A DNA stretch of 64,000 nt from CAXTPV01 sp964249405 (lineage in GTDB: Bacteria > Pseudomonadota > Alphaproteobacteria > Acetobacterales > Acetobacteraceae): positions 8,071-72,070 of the forward strand of contig CAXUBX010000001.1 of the NCBI GenBank assembly GCA_964249405.1. Reading direction: 5' to 3'. Shown here piece after piece: positions 24,994 to 34,022 of the stretch. The position numbers were made by a program, and so were the translations under genes. The notes beneath the pieces were generated by a model. It searched no databases. It was not told the origin of the DNA and saw only the letters and a program-made list of their open reading frames with translations. The first letter of the stretch is position 1. The number at the start of each line of letters is the position of its first letter.

Positions 24994-25925
24994 GCCCCTG
25001 CTCCTTCCATCGCCTGCATGAAGCCTGCGAGCGTTGCCCAGTCGACACCCTCCGCGTCCTTGCCCGACGCGCGCAGTGCATCTCGCGACAGCAGCACGTG
25101 GGCTTCCTCGACGAAGGCATCCCAGCCTGCCCAGCTCAGCCTGAAGACCTGTCCCCACGACACCACCAGCGGGCCCTCGTCGTCATAGCCGACCGCGGTC
25201 ACGCAGTGGCCGCCCGCGATCCCCTGCCCCGCCGTCCCGACGTCCCAGGTCGAGGCCTGCAACCAGCCTTGCGGCAGGTTCACGCCGAGATCGACCGGGC
25301 CGAGATGGGCGATCGCCCGCCGTACCCGGTCATGATCGTCGAGCGGGATGGACGCGAAGCCGTCGAGCCGGTCCCCCGCGATCCCTCGCGCGTGCCAGGC
25401 CGCGAGCACGTCTTCGACCATCGCACCCTCATCGGTCGCCGGATCGGCCGGGTCGTAGCCCGAGACCGAGGCGTAGAAGGCGAGGATCTCGGCGTCGGCG
25501 AGCCGGACCGGCCGCTGCGCCAGCGTGGTCAGAGCCAGGATGATGTTGGCCGGGGCGACGCAAGTACAGTCGCCGACCCGGTCGTTCGCGCCGAGGATCC
25601 AGGCCGGGACCGCGTCCACGTATTCCGTGCAGGACGGCGGTGCCGGCGGCAGCGACGGCGCGACCGCGCCGAGACGCGGGACCAGCCTGTCCCGCTTCGC
25701 CGGCTTCCGCCCGAGCTTCCGCGCCGCCTCCGGGGCGGTCATCCGGTCGGCCTGGTTGAGCCGGAGCCGTGCGCAGAGCGCGTCGTAGCCGAGACCGACG
25801 GCGAACTGCCCGATCGCGGTGGTGATCACCGTCTGCGGCCCGTTCGGCTGGAGCAGCATCGGCGCATCCATGTTCACCAGCATGGCGTTTCCCGCGCTGT
25901 CTGGGAGCTCGACGAGCCAGGTCAT
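24990..25925 (-). CDS. Papain-like (C1/C39-type) cysteine protease-like protein
   Basis: 311 residues. A central GANDRVGDCTCVAPANIILAL carries the likely nucleophile Cys at the head of a helix, GGHCVTAVGYDDEGPLVVSWG supplies the His and the following strand with the Trp-Gly that accompanies the third catalytic position, and FVEEAHVLLSRDAL closes the fold. This layout matches a papain-like family seen in phages, prophages and some bacterial genomes. The N-terminal 95 residues (with PNGPQTVITTAIGQF) are not recognised. Start and stop both overlap neighbours by 4 nt. Target unknown; a peptidoglycan or protein amide is plausible. Confidence 0.68.
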   Translation of the reverse strand: MTWLVELPDSAGNAMLVNMDAPMLLQPNGPQTVITTAIGQFAVGLGYDALCARLRLNQADRMTAPEAARKLGRKPAKRDRLVPRLGAVAPSLPPAPPSCTEYVDAVPAWILGANDRVGDCTCVAPANIILALTTLAQRPVRLADAEILAFYASVSGYDPADPATDEGAMVEDVLAAWHARGIAGDRLDGFASIPLDDHDRVRRAIAHLGPVDLGVNLPQGWLQASTWDVGTAGQGIAGGHCVTAVGYDDEGPLVVSWGQVFRLSWAGWDAFVEEAHVLLSRDALRASGKDAEGVDWATLAGFMQAMEGAGA

Positions 25926-26386
25926 CGTGCGGCGTCCTGGGCGAGCAACCGGGTCCCCGTCTCGGTCGCCAGCGCGTCCAGCAGCAACGCGCCCGCGGCT
26001 GCCTCGGCCACGGCGAGAGTGCCGCTTCCCGCCCCGAGCGCCGTCAGCGAGGCGCGCGCCTGCGCCCCGGCGATGCCGACCGCGGCACTCGGGACGTCCG
26101 CGCTCACCGCCGCCACCGCCGCTTCGGCGGTCGCGATCGCCGCCGCGTCGGGAGCGCCGCCGGTCGCCGACGCGGCGGCGAGCACGGCATCGAGGCTCGC
26201 GACGACCCTGCCGGCATCCGCCTCGAGCGCCGTCGGTGCGTTCCGGGCTTCGAGCGCGGTCAGGACGGCCTCCGCGTCGGTCAGCGCGGCGGCCGTCGCG
26301 GTGACCGCGGTGGCACCGGTCTCGACCTTCCCCCCGCAGCCGGCGAGCAGCAGCAGGCCCGAGGACACGATCAGCCTCAATCTCAC
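25922..26386 (-). CDS. Ala-rich lipoprotein of the lysis-like cassette
   Basis: 154 residues from GTG 26386, with GGGAG 9-13 nt upstream. RLRLIVSSGLLLLAGCGGK is a type II signal peptide with lipobox LLAGC, so the mature protein would be lipid-anchored. The remainder is alanine-rich and helical (repeats of AVAAVSADVPSAAVG type), without recognised domain. In a lysis context a small lipoprotein can act like an outer-membrane spanin, but no inner-membrane partner is seen, so this is speculation. Coupled to the papain-like gene by ATGA overlap. Confidence 0.66.
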   Translation of the reverse strand: MRLRLIVSSGLLLLAGCGGKVETGATAVTATAAALTDAEAVLTALEARNAPTALEADAGRVVASLDAVLAAASATGGAPDAAAIATAEAAVAAVSADVPSAAVGIAGAQARASLTALGAGSGTLAVAEAAAGALLLDALATETGTRLLAQDAAR

Positions 26387-26430
26387 GATGCGGGACTCCC
26401 TTGTTCTGGGGAACGGACGACCGTTCGCAC

Positions 26431-26979
26431 TCACGTGAAGGCGTTGGTCAGGGCCACGACCGTCATCAGCCGGCGCATCCAGCCGACGCCGAACACCGGC
26501 CAGTCGGTCGAGGCGCGGTAGCGTTCATCCCGGACGCGCGCGATCTCCGCGTGAAGCGTGTCGGGCCGTACCGCCCGGACGGAGGCCAGCGTCTTCGGTC
26601 CGATCACTCCGTCCGGCACCACCCCGAGCGCCGCCTGAAGACAGCATGGCGCCCAGCCGGTTCCCTGGTTGACCGCGGTGTCGAACAGCAGGCCCGCGAC
26701 CGGCGGCGGAAGCGCATCGCCGTGCACCGCGTCCCAGAAATGCGCACGATAGATCGCGCTGCATTCGGCGAGCGTCAGCGACTTCGGAGCACGACCGGCA
26801 TAGGGATCCCCCGCCGGAAGCGAGTGGAGGAACGCCGCGCTGATGCCATATTGCGTGCCGAGCAGTTCTCCGGCGCCGACCCTGTCGCCGGTCCAGTTGC
26901 CCGGGTCGCTCGATGTGCACGAATAGCCGCCTTCGACGGACGGCGACACGGTCAGGGCGAACGCCTGTTCAAAGCTCAT
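26431..26979 (-). CDS. Glycoside hydrolase family 108 muramidase (endolysin-like)
   Basis: 182 residues from ATG 26979; an ATG at 27051 is less likely. The GH108 catalytic motif VEGGYSCTSSDPGNWTGDRVG near residue 14 contains the Glu of the EGGY pattern, followed by LGTQYGISA and DTAVNQGTGWAPCCLQAALG. The C-terminal part, GVVPDGVIGPKTLASV, resembles a peptidoglycan-binding type 3 domain. It cleaves the glycan backbone of peptidoglycan. No signal peptide is visible, as in many phage endolysins. First gene of the cassette. Confidence 0.88.
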   Translation of the reverse strand: MSFEQAFALTVSPSVEGGYSCTSSDPGNWTGDRVGAGELLGTQYGISAAFLHSLPAGDPYAGRAPKSLTLAECSAIYRAHFWDAVHGDALPPPVAGLLFDTAVNQGTGWAPCCLQAALGVVPDGVIGPKTLASVRAVRPDTLHAEIARVRDERYRASTDWPVFGVGWMRRLMTVVALTNAFT

Positions 26980-27151
26980 CCGTCTCTCCCCGCAGTCGGC
27001 AGGCTGCCAACTTGTTGCGTTACAGGAACGGAAATATGACCTTGTCTTCAACGCCGCTCACGAGGTTCCGCGTCGTGCCCAGGGGCGTTGCCCCGCATCG
27101 ACGATGCGTGCGCCCGCACGTCGCCGCACGGATCGGCGGAAGAACGAGCGG

Positions 27152-27964
27152 ATGAGCGAACCGGAAGCGACCTCTCCTGGTCCTGTCGCCATCCGCGTGA
27201 TCGACCTCGAGACGACCGGCAACAGCTTCGCGGATGGCGGCGTGGTCGAGATCGGCTGGCAGGATGTCGGGACGGACCACGTTTCGGCCTGGCGCGTCGC
27301 GCCGGGAGGTCCCGCGTCCCGCCTGGTACGGCCGCCGCACGGGATCACGCCGGCAACCGCCGCGATCCACCACATCATCGACGAGGACGTCGCCGACGCG
27401 CCCGCCTGGCCGGAGATCGCGCAGGCCGTGCTCCAGCCGGGAGGCGAGCGACCGCTTGCCGCGCTCGCGGCGCACAGGGCGGGCTTCGAGCAGCGCTGGT
27501 GCGGCTCGTTCGCCGGCGGCCTCGCCTGGATCTGCACCTGGAAATGCGCGCTCCGCGTCTGGCCCGAGGCGCCGACACACTCGAACCAGGGGCTCCGCTA
27601 CTGGCGGTTCCCTGACGGACTCGACCGTGCGACGGGGCTCCCGGCCCACCGCGCAGGTCCCGACGCCTACGTCACCGCGCACCATCTTCGTGACCTGCTT
27701 CGAGCCGCGCCGCTTGCCGACCTTCTCCGCTGGTCGGCCGAGCCCGCGCTCCTGGCGCGCGTCCCGTTCGGACCGTTCCGCGGGCGGCGCTGGCGCGAGC
27801 TCGACGATGACGCGCTCGCCCGTCTTGCCGCGCCGGACAGCGGGCACAGGGAGGATGTCCGTTTCAGCGCCCGCCACGAGCAGGCACGGCGTGGGTGGAT
27901 CCCGCCGGAGACGGCCGCACCCGCGGCGGCGCCCGACGACGAACAGCGATCGCTCCCGCTCTGA
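27152..27964 (+). CDS. DnaQ-like 3'-5' exonuclease (ExoX-type)
   Basis: 270 residues from ATG 27152. DEDDh exonuclease fold: VIDLETTGNSFADGGVVEIG near residue 16 provides the first acidic pair, ITPATAAIHHIIDEDVADAP is the usual motif following it, LAALAAHRAGFEQRW the second, and GPDAYVTAHHLRDLL the His-x4-Asp motif. The C-terminal half, FGPFRGRRWRELDDDALARLA, resembles the small domain of ExoX-like proteins that follows the nuclease. It probably trims single-stranded DNA in repair. Monocistronic, 170 nt from the divergent muramidase. Confidence 0.83.
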   Translation: MSEPEATSPGPVAIRVIDLETTGNSFADGGVVEIGWQDVGTDHVSAWRVAPGGPASRLVRPPHGITPATAAIHHIIDEDVADAPAWPEIAQAVLQPGGERPLAALAAHRAGFEQRWCGSFAGGLAWICTWKCALRVWPEAPTHSNQGLRYWRFPDGLDRATGLPAHRAGPDAYVTAHHLRDLLRAAPLADLLRWSAEPALLARVPFGPFRGRRWRELDDDALARLAAPDSGHREDVRFSARHEQARRGWIPPETAAPAAAPDDEQRSLPL

Positions 27965-28034
27965 GGACCAGCGATCAACCCTCTGTCCCGGGTGCTGGAA
28001 CGCCTCGTTGGCGCGAGGCCCGGATCAGGAGCCT

Positions 28035-28445
28035 CTATCGCGGGCGGGCAGCCGTCTCGGCGTCACCGTCGGCGACGAGGCTGACGTGCGCCGCGACGAT
28101 CCGCCACCCGTCGGGGAAGCGGACCCAGCTCTGTTGCTGGCGTCCGACCTGTCCGGGGCTGCCTTCGCGGGAGAACAGCGTGCTGGCGGTCGCGAAGTCG
28201 CGTCCGAACGTCGTGATGATCGTCCGGCGCAGTGCGCGCCCGAGGCCGGAGGCGGATCGGCCGCGCCGGAACGCGCGGATCTCCTCGATGCCGTGGAGCG
28301 CTTCGGCAACGCCGTAGCGCACGGTTCGCCGATCCTGCCAGAACAGGGCGTCGAGCGTCGCGAGATCGTTGCCGATCAGCGCGGCCTCGTAGCGGGCGAA
28401 CGCCGCTTCGACCTCGCGGCGGGTCGCGTCGTCATCGATCTCCAT
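28035..28445 (-). CDS. AtzH-like (DUF3225, SnoaL-like) protein
   Basis: 136 residues from ATG 28445. The NTF2-like fold is indicated by VEAAFARYEAALIGNDLATLDALFWQD, then RYGVAEALHGIEEIRAFRRGR and the C-terminal QQSWVRFPDGWRIVAAHVSL. This combination matches the AtzH-like family (DUF3225). AtzH of the cyanuric acid pathway is an amidohydrolase, but most members are uncharacterised and often encoded near amidases. It is divergent from the DUF3891 gene. Confidence 0.8.
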   Translation of the reverse strand: MEIDDDATRREVEAAFARYEAALIGNDLATLDALFWQDRRTVRYGVAEALHGIEEIRAFRRGRSASGLGRALRRTIITTFGRDFATASTLFSREGSPGQVGRQQQSWVRFPDGWRIVAAHVSLVADGDAETAARPR

Positions 28446-28590
28446 GTCGCCTCCGGCACGCTTCCCCACACGGGAGGCGGAAGACAGGGTTGCTCCGCCC
28501 TCCGGGGACAAGCAAACTCGACCATCCGTTCGGATACTCGAGCACGTTATCCTTTGCACGAACACGCAGACGACGGAGCGAGCTAGTCCC

Positions 28591-29337
28591 ATGCTGTTCC
28601 GGAACCGGCAAGCGGGCGGCCTCGCCATCAGTCAGCCCGCGCATGCCTGGATCTCGGGGCAGATCCTCGCGGAATGGCACGTCGCGCTCGACCGGCCGGT
28701 CGTGCTCGCCGCCGAGCAGCACGACCTCGCCTGGCTGGATTGGGAGACGGCGCCGAGCTTCGACCCGGAGACCGGACGCCCGCACCTGTTCCGCGCGATC
28801 GGGGCGGCCGAGCACGCGCCGATGTGGACGAGCGGCGTCGAGCGTGCGTCCCATGCCTGGGGGATGCGCCCGGCCCTCCTGATCTCGCGCCACGGGGGCG
28901 TGATCTACCGGCGCTTCGTTGACCGGCACCGGCTCGGGCCGTCGGACGCCGACGCCGCGGAACGCTATCTGCGGGAGCAGGCATCGAAAGAGTCGGCCTG
29001 GGCGCAAGCCCTCGATCTCGACGAGGCGACGCTCGCGCACGACACCGGACTGATCGCGTTTGCCGACACGCTGTCGCTCGCGTTCTGCGGCGAGCTTCCG
29101 GTGCCGATCGAGATCGAGGCTCCCGATCTCGGGACCGTCCGGGTCACGGCCGAACAGGATCTCTCGCGGTTCGCCCTCTCGCCCTGGCCGTTCCGTGCGG
29201 ACACGGTGACGTTCGCCGCGGAGGCGCGGAAGCTTCCGCCAGCCGGCCGCTTCGACACCGAGGCTGCGATGCGCCTCTGGCTCGCCGACACCGCCAACCG
29301 CGTGACGCTTCGGGTGACGGCACAAAACTTGAATTGA
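28591..29337 (+). CDS. DUF3891 family protein
   Basis: 248 residues from ATG 28591. DUF3891 signatures: ISQPAHAWISGQILAEWH near the N-terminus, LAAEQHDLAWLDWETAPSFD with a conserved His-Asp, VERASHAWGMRPALLISRHGGVIYRRF, and HDTGLIAFADTLSLAFC. Repeated conserved His and Asp residues suggest a metal-dependent HD-like hydrolase, but no function is established. It precedes the BMP transporter genes by 28 nt and may share their transcript. Confidence 0.8.
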   Translation: MLFRNRQAGGLAISQPAHAWISGQILAEWHVALDRPVVLAAEQHDLAWLDWETAPSFDPETGRPHLFRAIGAAEHAPMWTSGVERASHAWGMRPALLISRHGGVIYRRFVDRHRLGPSDADAAERYLREQASKESAWAQALDLDEATLAHDTGLIAFADTLSLAFCGELPVPIEIEAPDLGTVRVTAEQDLSRFALSPWPFRADTVTFAAEARKLPPAGRFDTEAAMRLWLADTANRVTLRVTAQNLN

Positions 29338-29365
29338 CCCGGGCGGGCTCGGGGGGAGACCGGTC

Positions 29366-30364
29366 GTGTGGATATGGTCTTGGTGCCGGTGTGTGGTGCT
29401 GGTCGCGGCTTCGCTGGCGTCGGCGGCGGCGGCGGCGGCTGACAAGGCGGCCATCCTGTTGCCGGGCAGCATCGACGACCACAGCTGGAACGCGCTCGGC
29501 TACAGCATCCTCCAGAGCCTGCACGCGGACGGGTTCCAGACCGCGTATTCCGAGAACGTCGCCGACGCCGACGAGGAGAACGCGCTTCGCGACTACGCGA
29601 GCCGTGGCTACGCGATCGTCATCGGCCATTCGGGACGCTTCATGTCGGCGATGGAGGACGTGGCACCGGACTTTCCGCACACGCAGTTCATCGTGACGTC
29701 CGGCGATGCCGGCGCGCCTCCGAACGTCCTCTCGATCGACTGGAACAACGCCGAGTTCGGTTGCGAGCTGGGCACCCTGGCCGCGAGGATGAGCCGCACC
29801 CACAAGGTCGCCGGCGTGTACGGATTGCGGGGCGTTCCCAACATCACTGCCCAGGCGGGCGGTTTCCGGATCTGTGCGGCGAAGGCCGGCGCCACGGTCA
29901 CGATCCTCTATGTCCGTGACATGGAGGACGCCGCCGCGGCCAAGGAGGCGGCGCTCGCGCTGATCGCCGACGGCAACGACGTGCTGACCGGGAAGCTGAA
30001 CGCGGCCGAGGCGGGCCTCGTCGAAGCCGCGCGCGAGAAAGGGGTGTTCGTCACCGGCCGCTCGCTCGAGGATACGAAGGACGCGCCACGGGCGGTGCTC
30101 ACCAACATCATCGAGGACTGGCCGTCGATGTTCCGACCGGTCGCCGAGGCGGTGAAGCAGGGCAAGGTCGCCGGGACCTTCACCGAGTACGGCTACGACA
30201 CCGCGCCGGTCACCGGCGCCTCGCTTCGCTACGACGCGACGGCCGAGTTCAACCCGGTGGTTCCCGCCGCGGTGCAGAGCGAGCTCCACGCGCTCGAAGC
30301 CCGTTTCCGGTCGCGGTCCTACAGCTTGAAGCCGACCCGGGAGGACGCCAGGGCCGGACGCTGA
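29366..30364 (+). CDS. BMP family ABC transporter substrate-binding protein
   Basis: 332 residues from GTG 29366 (GGGGGGA upstream). Signal peptide CVVLVAASLASAAAAAADK without a lipobox Cys, so soluble periplasmic. The mature start KAAILLPGSIDDHSWNALGYSILQSL is typical of the BMP/PnrA family, which binds purine nucleosides or related compounds; RGYAIVIGHSGRFMSAMEDVAPDFP and GGFRICAAKAG follow in order. First gene of the importer; the ATPase gene begins 3 nt after its stop. The ligand cannot be read from sequence. Confidence 0.88.
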   Translation: MWIWSWCRCVVLVAASLASAAAAAADKAAILLPGSIDDHSWNALGYSILQSLHADGFQTAYSENVADADEENALRDYASRGYAIVIGHSGRFMSAMEDVAPDFPHTQFIVTSGDAGAPPNVLSIDWNNAEFGCELGTLAARMSRTHKVAGVYGLRGVPNITAQAGGFRICAAKAGATVTILYVRDMEDAAAAKEAALALIADGNDVLTGKLNAAEAGLVEAAREKGVFVTGRSLEDTKDAPRAVLTNIIEDWPSMFRPVAEAVKQGKVAGTFTEYGYDTAPVTGASLRYDATAEFNPVVPAAVQSELHALEARFRSRSYSLKPTREDARAGR

Positions 30365-30367
30365 CCC

Positions 30368-31834
30368 TTGGCGGACGCGGTCCCGCTTCTCTCGATGCGC
30401 GGCATCGTCAAGCGCTTCGGACCGGTGATCGCCAATGACGGGATCGATCTCGACGTGGCGTCCGGCCGGATCGTCGGCCTGCTCGGCGAGAACGGTTCCG
30501 GCAAGAGCACGCTCATGCGGGTGCTGTTCGGGATGACCTGGCCGGACGGCGGCAGGATTACGTTCAAGGGACGCGCGCTCTCTGGCCACGATCCCGCCGA
30601 GGCGATGCAGGCCGGGCTCGCGATGATCCACCAGCATCTCATGCTGGTCGACGAGGCGACCGTCCTCGACAACGTGATGCTCGGATGGAAGGAAGCCGGG
30701 CGGCTGCTTCGACGGGGCCTGATCGCGTCCCGGATCCGCGAGACCAGTGCGCGGCTCGGCCTTGATCTTGATCCGAACGCGACCGTCTCGCGGCTCCCGC
30801 TCGGCCGTCGGCAGCGCATCGAGATCCTGAAGGCGGTGCTGCGCGGCGCCGATCTCCTCATCCTCGACGAACCGACCTCGAACCTCGCGCCAACCGAGAT
30901 CGACGGGTTGCTCGCGGTGCTCCGTCGTCTTCGCGCGGAAGGTAGCGGCGTGATCTTCATCTCGCACAAGCTCGGCGAAGTGCTGTCGGTCTGCGACGAG
31001 GTGGTGGTGCTTCGTGCGGGCCGTGTCGTGTCGCGTCGCGTCACCGCCGGCGCATCACGCGACGATCTCGCGACCGCGATGATCGGGACCGCGCCGCCGT
31101 CCTTGCCGCGTCCCCGGCCGATCACGACGAAGGGTCCGCCGATCGTCCGGCTGCGGGCGCGCGATCTCGCCGGCCGTGGCGTGCCGGCGATCGATCTCGA
31201 CCTCGTCGGGGGCGAGATCCTCGGCCTCGCCGGTGTCGACGGCAATGGACAGGTCGAGCTGGTCGAACTGCTCGCGGGGATGCGCGACGCGGCCTCGGGG
31301 ACGCTCGCGCTCGACGGGCGGGACATCACGCGGTCCTCGGTCGGCGCCCGGCTCCGGGCCGGCCTCGCGACCATGCCGGCCGATCGGCAGCGCACCAGTC
31401 TCGCGCGCGGGATGAGCGTCGCCGACAATCTTCGCCTTCGCCGTCGTCCCGGACCGGCGGACCTGCGCGCCACGATGCGCGAGTTCGACATCCGAAGCGC
31501 GAGCCCGGGTGTCAAGGCGGGCGATCTCTCGGGTGGCAACCAGCAGAAGATCGTGGTGGCGCGCGAGATCGGTGCCGGTCCTGCGGTCCTGGTCGCGCAC
31601 CAGCCCACCTCCGGACTGGATCCGGGCGCGGGCGCCTTCGTGCTGGCACGGATCGCGGCCCTCAGGGACCGAGGGGCCGCAATCCTTCACGTGTCGTCCG
31701 AGCTCGACGAGATCCTCGCGATCGCCGACCGGGTCGCGGTGCTGTCCGGCGGCCGTCTCCTCGGTCCGCTGGACCGCGCGGCGGTCGATGTGCGGCGCCT
31801 CGGGCTCTGGATGTCCGGCGGCCGTGACGCGTGA
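30368..31834 (+). CDS. BMP-type ABC importer, double ATPase subunit
   Basis: 488 residues from TTG 30368 (ATG 30395 is an alternative that would trim the usual N-terminus). Two tandem ABC domains: the first with Walker A GLLGENGSGKSTLMR and the second, weaker one starting at GGEILGLAGVDGNGQVELVELLAG with signature LSGGNQQKIVVAREI. This arrangement matches the nucleoside/sugar (RbsA/YufO-like) class. The first domain's signature (RLPLGRRQRIEILKAV) is non-canonical, common in this class. The stop overlaps the permease start (GTGA). Confidence 0.9.
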   Translation: MADAVPLLSMRGIVKRFGPVIANDGIDLDVASGRIVGLLGENGSGKSTLMRVLFGMTWPDGGRITFKGRALSGHDPAEAMQAGLAMIHQHLMLVDEATVLDNVMLGWKEAGRLLRRGLIASRIRETSARLGLDLDPNATVSRLPLGRRQRIEILKAVLRGADLLILDEPTSNLAPTEIDGLLAVLRRLRAEGSGVIFISHKLGEVLSVCDEVVVLRAGRVVSRRVTAGASRDDLATAMIGTAPPSLPRPRPITTKGPPIVRLRARDLAGRGVPAIDLDLVGGEILGLAGVDGNGQVELVELLAGMRDAASGTLALDGRDITRSSVGARLRAGLATMPADRQRTSLARGMSVADNLRLRRRPGPADLRATMREFDIRSASPGVKAGDLSGGNQQKIVVAREIGAGPAVLVAHQPTSGLDPGAGAFVLARIAALRDRGAAILHVSSELDEILAIADRVAVLSGGRLLGPLDRAAVDVRRLGLWMSGGRDA

Positions 31835-32823
31835 GGCGTTTCGGTGCGTCCGTGCTCCTCGCCTCGCTGCTGCTGGCCGCCGTCCTGGCCGTCGCGTCCG
31901 GCCGCGACCCGGCGGTCGCGCTCCGCGCCTTCCTCGAGGGCGCGTTCGGGACGCGTGAGGCGATCGGCGAGGGCCTCGACCGCAGCACGCCCTACCTGCT
32001 CGCGGGGGTCGGCGTCGCGCTCTGCTTCCGGGCCGGCGTCATCAACATCGGCGCCGAGGGGCAGATCGCGCTCGGCGGGCTCGGTGCTGCGGCAAGCGCG
32101 CTCTGCTGGCGCGCCACCGATCCGTTGATCGCGGTCCCGGTCGCACTGGCGGCGGGGGCGCTGGCCGGCGCGCTCTGGTCGGGCCTCGCCGCCGCCCTCC
32201 ATCTGCTGCGCGGGGTTCACGAGGTGCTCGCGACGCTGCTCGGCAATTTCGTGGCCCTTCTCCTGGTGCAGCTTCTCCTCGCGGGTCCGCTCGGCGAGCC
32301 CGGGGCCGGCTTCCTCGAGACGCCGCCGATCCCGCGCGCGGCCCGCCTGCCCCGCCTTTCCGCAATCGATGCCCATGCGGGTCTCCTCGTCGCCGTCGCC
32401 TTCGCGATCGCCCTCTCGTGGCTGCTCTGGCGGACGCGGTTCGGCTTCGCGCTCCGGCTGCTCGGCCAGTCGAGAACGGCCGCACTCTACGCGGGCGAAC
32501 GCGCGCGCGGCCTCGTCGCCGCCGTGATGCTGCTGGCGGGCGGCCTCGCCGGTCTCGCGGGCGCGGTCGAGGTGCTCGGCCTGCACCGCAGGCTCGTCGA
32601 GGGGTTTTCTCTCGGCTTCGGCTTCCGCGCCGTCACCGTGGCGCTGCTCGGCCTGCTGGAGCCGCTCGCCGTGATTCCTGCGTCCCTCACGATCGGCTTC
32701 CTCGAGACCGGGACTGCGGCGATGCAGCGCCAGACCGGGGTGCCGTCCGCCGTCGTGCTCGTGCTCGAAGCGGTCATCGTGCTCGCGGTCCTGGCGGCGA
32801 CCGCGCGTCGCGTCCGCGCCTGA
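31831..32823 (+). CDS. BMP-type ABC importer, permease 1
   Basis: 330 residues from GTG 31831, overlapping the ATPase stop. About nine hydrophobic helices. The segment STPYLLAGVGVALCFRAGVINIGAEGQIALGGLGAA is the signature of BPD_transp_2 permeases of nucleoside importers, and LRLLGQSRTAALYAGERARG the cytoplasmic loop that contacts the ATPase. Forms the inner-membrane channel with the next gene. Confidence 0.89.
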   Translation: MRRFGASVLLASLLLAAVLAVASGRDPAVALRAFLEGAFGTREAIGEGLDRSTPYLLAGVGVALCFRAGVINIGAEGQIALGGLGAAASALCWRATDPLIAVPVALAAGALAGALWSGLAAALHLLRGVHEVLATLLGNFVALLLVQLLLAGPLGEPGAGFLETPPIPRAARLPRLSAIDAHAGLLVAVAFAIALSWLLWRTRFGFALRLLGQSRTAALYAGERARGLVAAVMLLAGGLAGLAGAVEVLGLHRRLVEGFSLGFGFRAVTVALLGLLEPLAVIPASLTIGFLETGTAAMQRQTGVPSAVVLVLEAVIVLAVLAATARRVRA

Positions 32824-32836
32824 CCGGGGCGGAGAC

Positions 32837-33730
32837 ATGGATCTCCTCGCCTCCGCCATCCGGATCGCGACACCGCTCGTGCTCGCCGCGATCGGCGGGC
32901 TGATCTCGGAGCGCGCCGGGGTGTTCGCGGTCGGACTGGAAGGCATGATGCTGGCGGGCGCGTTCGCCGCCGTGCTCGGCACCGCCTTCGGCGGCGTTGC
33001 GGCCGGGATCGTCGCGGCCTCGGCGGGCGGGGCGCTGGTCGGGCTCACGGTCGCGATCGTCGCCGTTCGCTTCCGCGCCGACCACATGGTGACCGGGCTC
33101 ACCGCCAACATCCTCTCGGTTGGCGCCACGAGCACCGCGCTCCGGCTGATTCCGGGCGGGCTCCCAGGGTTGCAGCCGCTCGGCGCCTGGCGATGTCCGA
33201 TCCTGTCCGATCTTCCGGTGATCGGGACGTTGTTCGCCGAGCCGCCGCTGACCTGGCTCGCCCTGCTCCTGCTCGCCGCGTCGTCGTTCGTCCTGCGCCG
33301 GACGCAACTCGGCCTCGCGCTGCGGGCGACCGGCGAGAACCCGGATGCGGTGTTCGCGGCGGGCGCCGATCCGATGCGGATCCGTGGTTTCGCGGTCATC
33401 GCGTGCGGCGCGATCGCCGGTCTCGGCGGCGCGGTGCTGCCGCTTCAGCAGGTCGGCACCTTCACCGACGACATGACCGGCGGACGCGGCTATCTGGCGC
33501 TCGCGTCGCTCATCGTCGGTCGGTGGAACCCGTTCGGGGCGGCGGTCGCCTGCCTCGCGTTCGGCGGCGCCGAGGCGCTCGAACTCCATCTCGAGGCGGC
33601 GGGCGTCGGGGCGAACCCCTATCTTCTGCAGATGCTTCCCTACCTCACCGCGCTCACGATCCTCGCGGTCGTCGGACGCACCGGGCGACTTCCCGCGGCA
33701 ATCGGCCGCCCGCTCCCGGGCCGGAGCTGA
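32837..33730 (+). CDS. BMP-type ABC importer, permease 2
   Basis: 297 residues. Multiple hydrophobic helices; ITPLVLAAIGG-like start (IRIATPLVLAAIGGLISERAGVFAVGLEGMMLAGAF) matches the second permease type of BMP importers, and LRATGENPDAVFAAGADPMRIRGFAV the coupling loop. It ends the import operon. About 290 nt without a gene follow, including short inverted repeats such as GACGGGTCCCGTC near 33749, before the lower-GC SDR gene. Confidence 0.89.
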   Translation: MDLLASAIRIATPLVLAAIGGLISERAGVFAVGLEGMMLAGAFAAVLGTAFGGVAAGIVAASAGGALVGLTVAIVAVRFRADHMVTGLTANILSVGATSTALRLIPGGLPGLQPLGAWRCPILSDLPVIGTLFAEPPLTWLALLLLAASSFVLRRTQLGLALRATGENPDAVFAAGADPMRIRGFAVIACGAIAGLGGAVLPLQQVGTFTDDMTGGRGYLALASLIVGRWNPFGAAVACLAFGGAEALELHLEAAGVGANPYLLQMLPYLTALTILAVVGRTGRLPAAIGRPLPGRS

Positions 33731-34022
33731 GGATCGCCCATAGGTACTGACGGGTCCCGTCGGGCTTCGCGACACCGCCGCCCGGGACGTCGGCAGCGCC
33801 GGACACGACATCACCAACGGCGCGAACTCTGGCCGAACCCGGGAGACCCTTCAGCCGGCTGCAAACGTGCCGCCGAACGAGGCGAAGCGCCCGACGCTCA
33901 TGTCGGGAGACAGCGTCCCGACGAGCGGACGGAAGCAGGAAACCGGGCTCGGTTTGACGCTTTGTGGCGATACGGTCAGCAAGTTCTGACGGGCAACGAT
34001 CCACCATTCGGAGGAGTATCGC

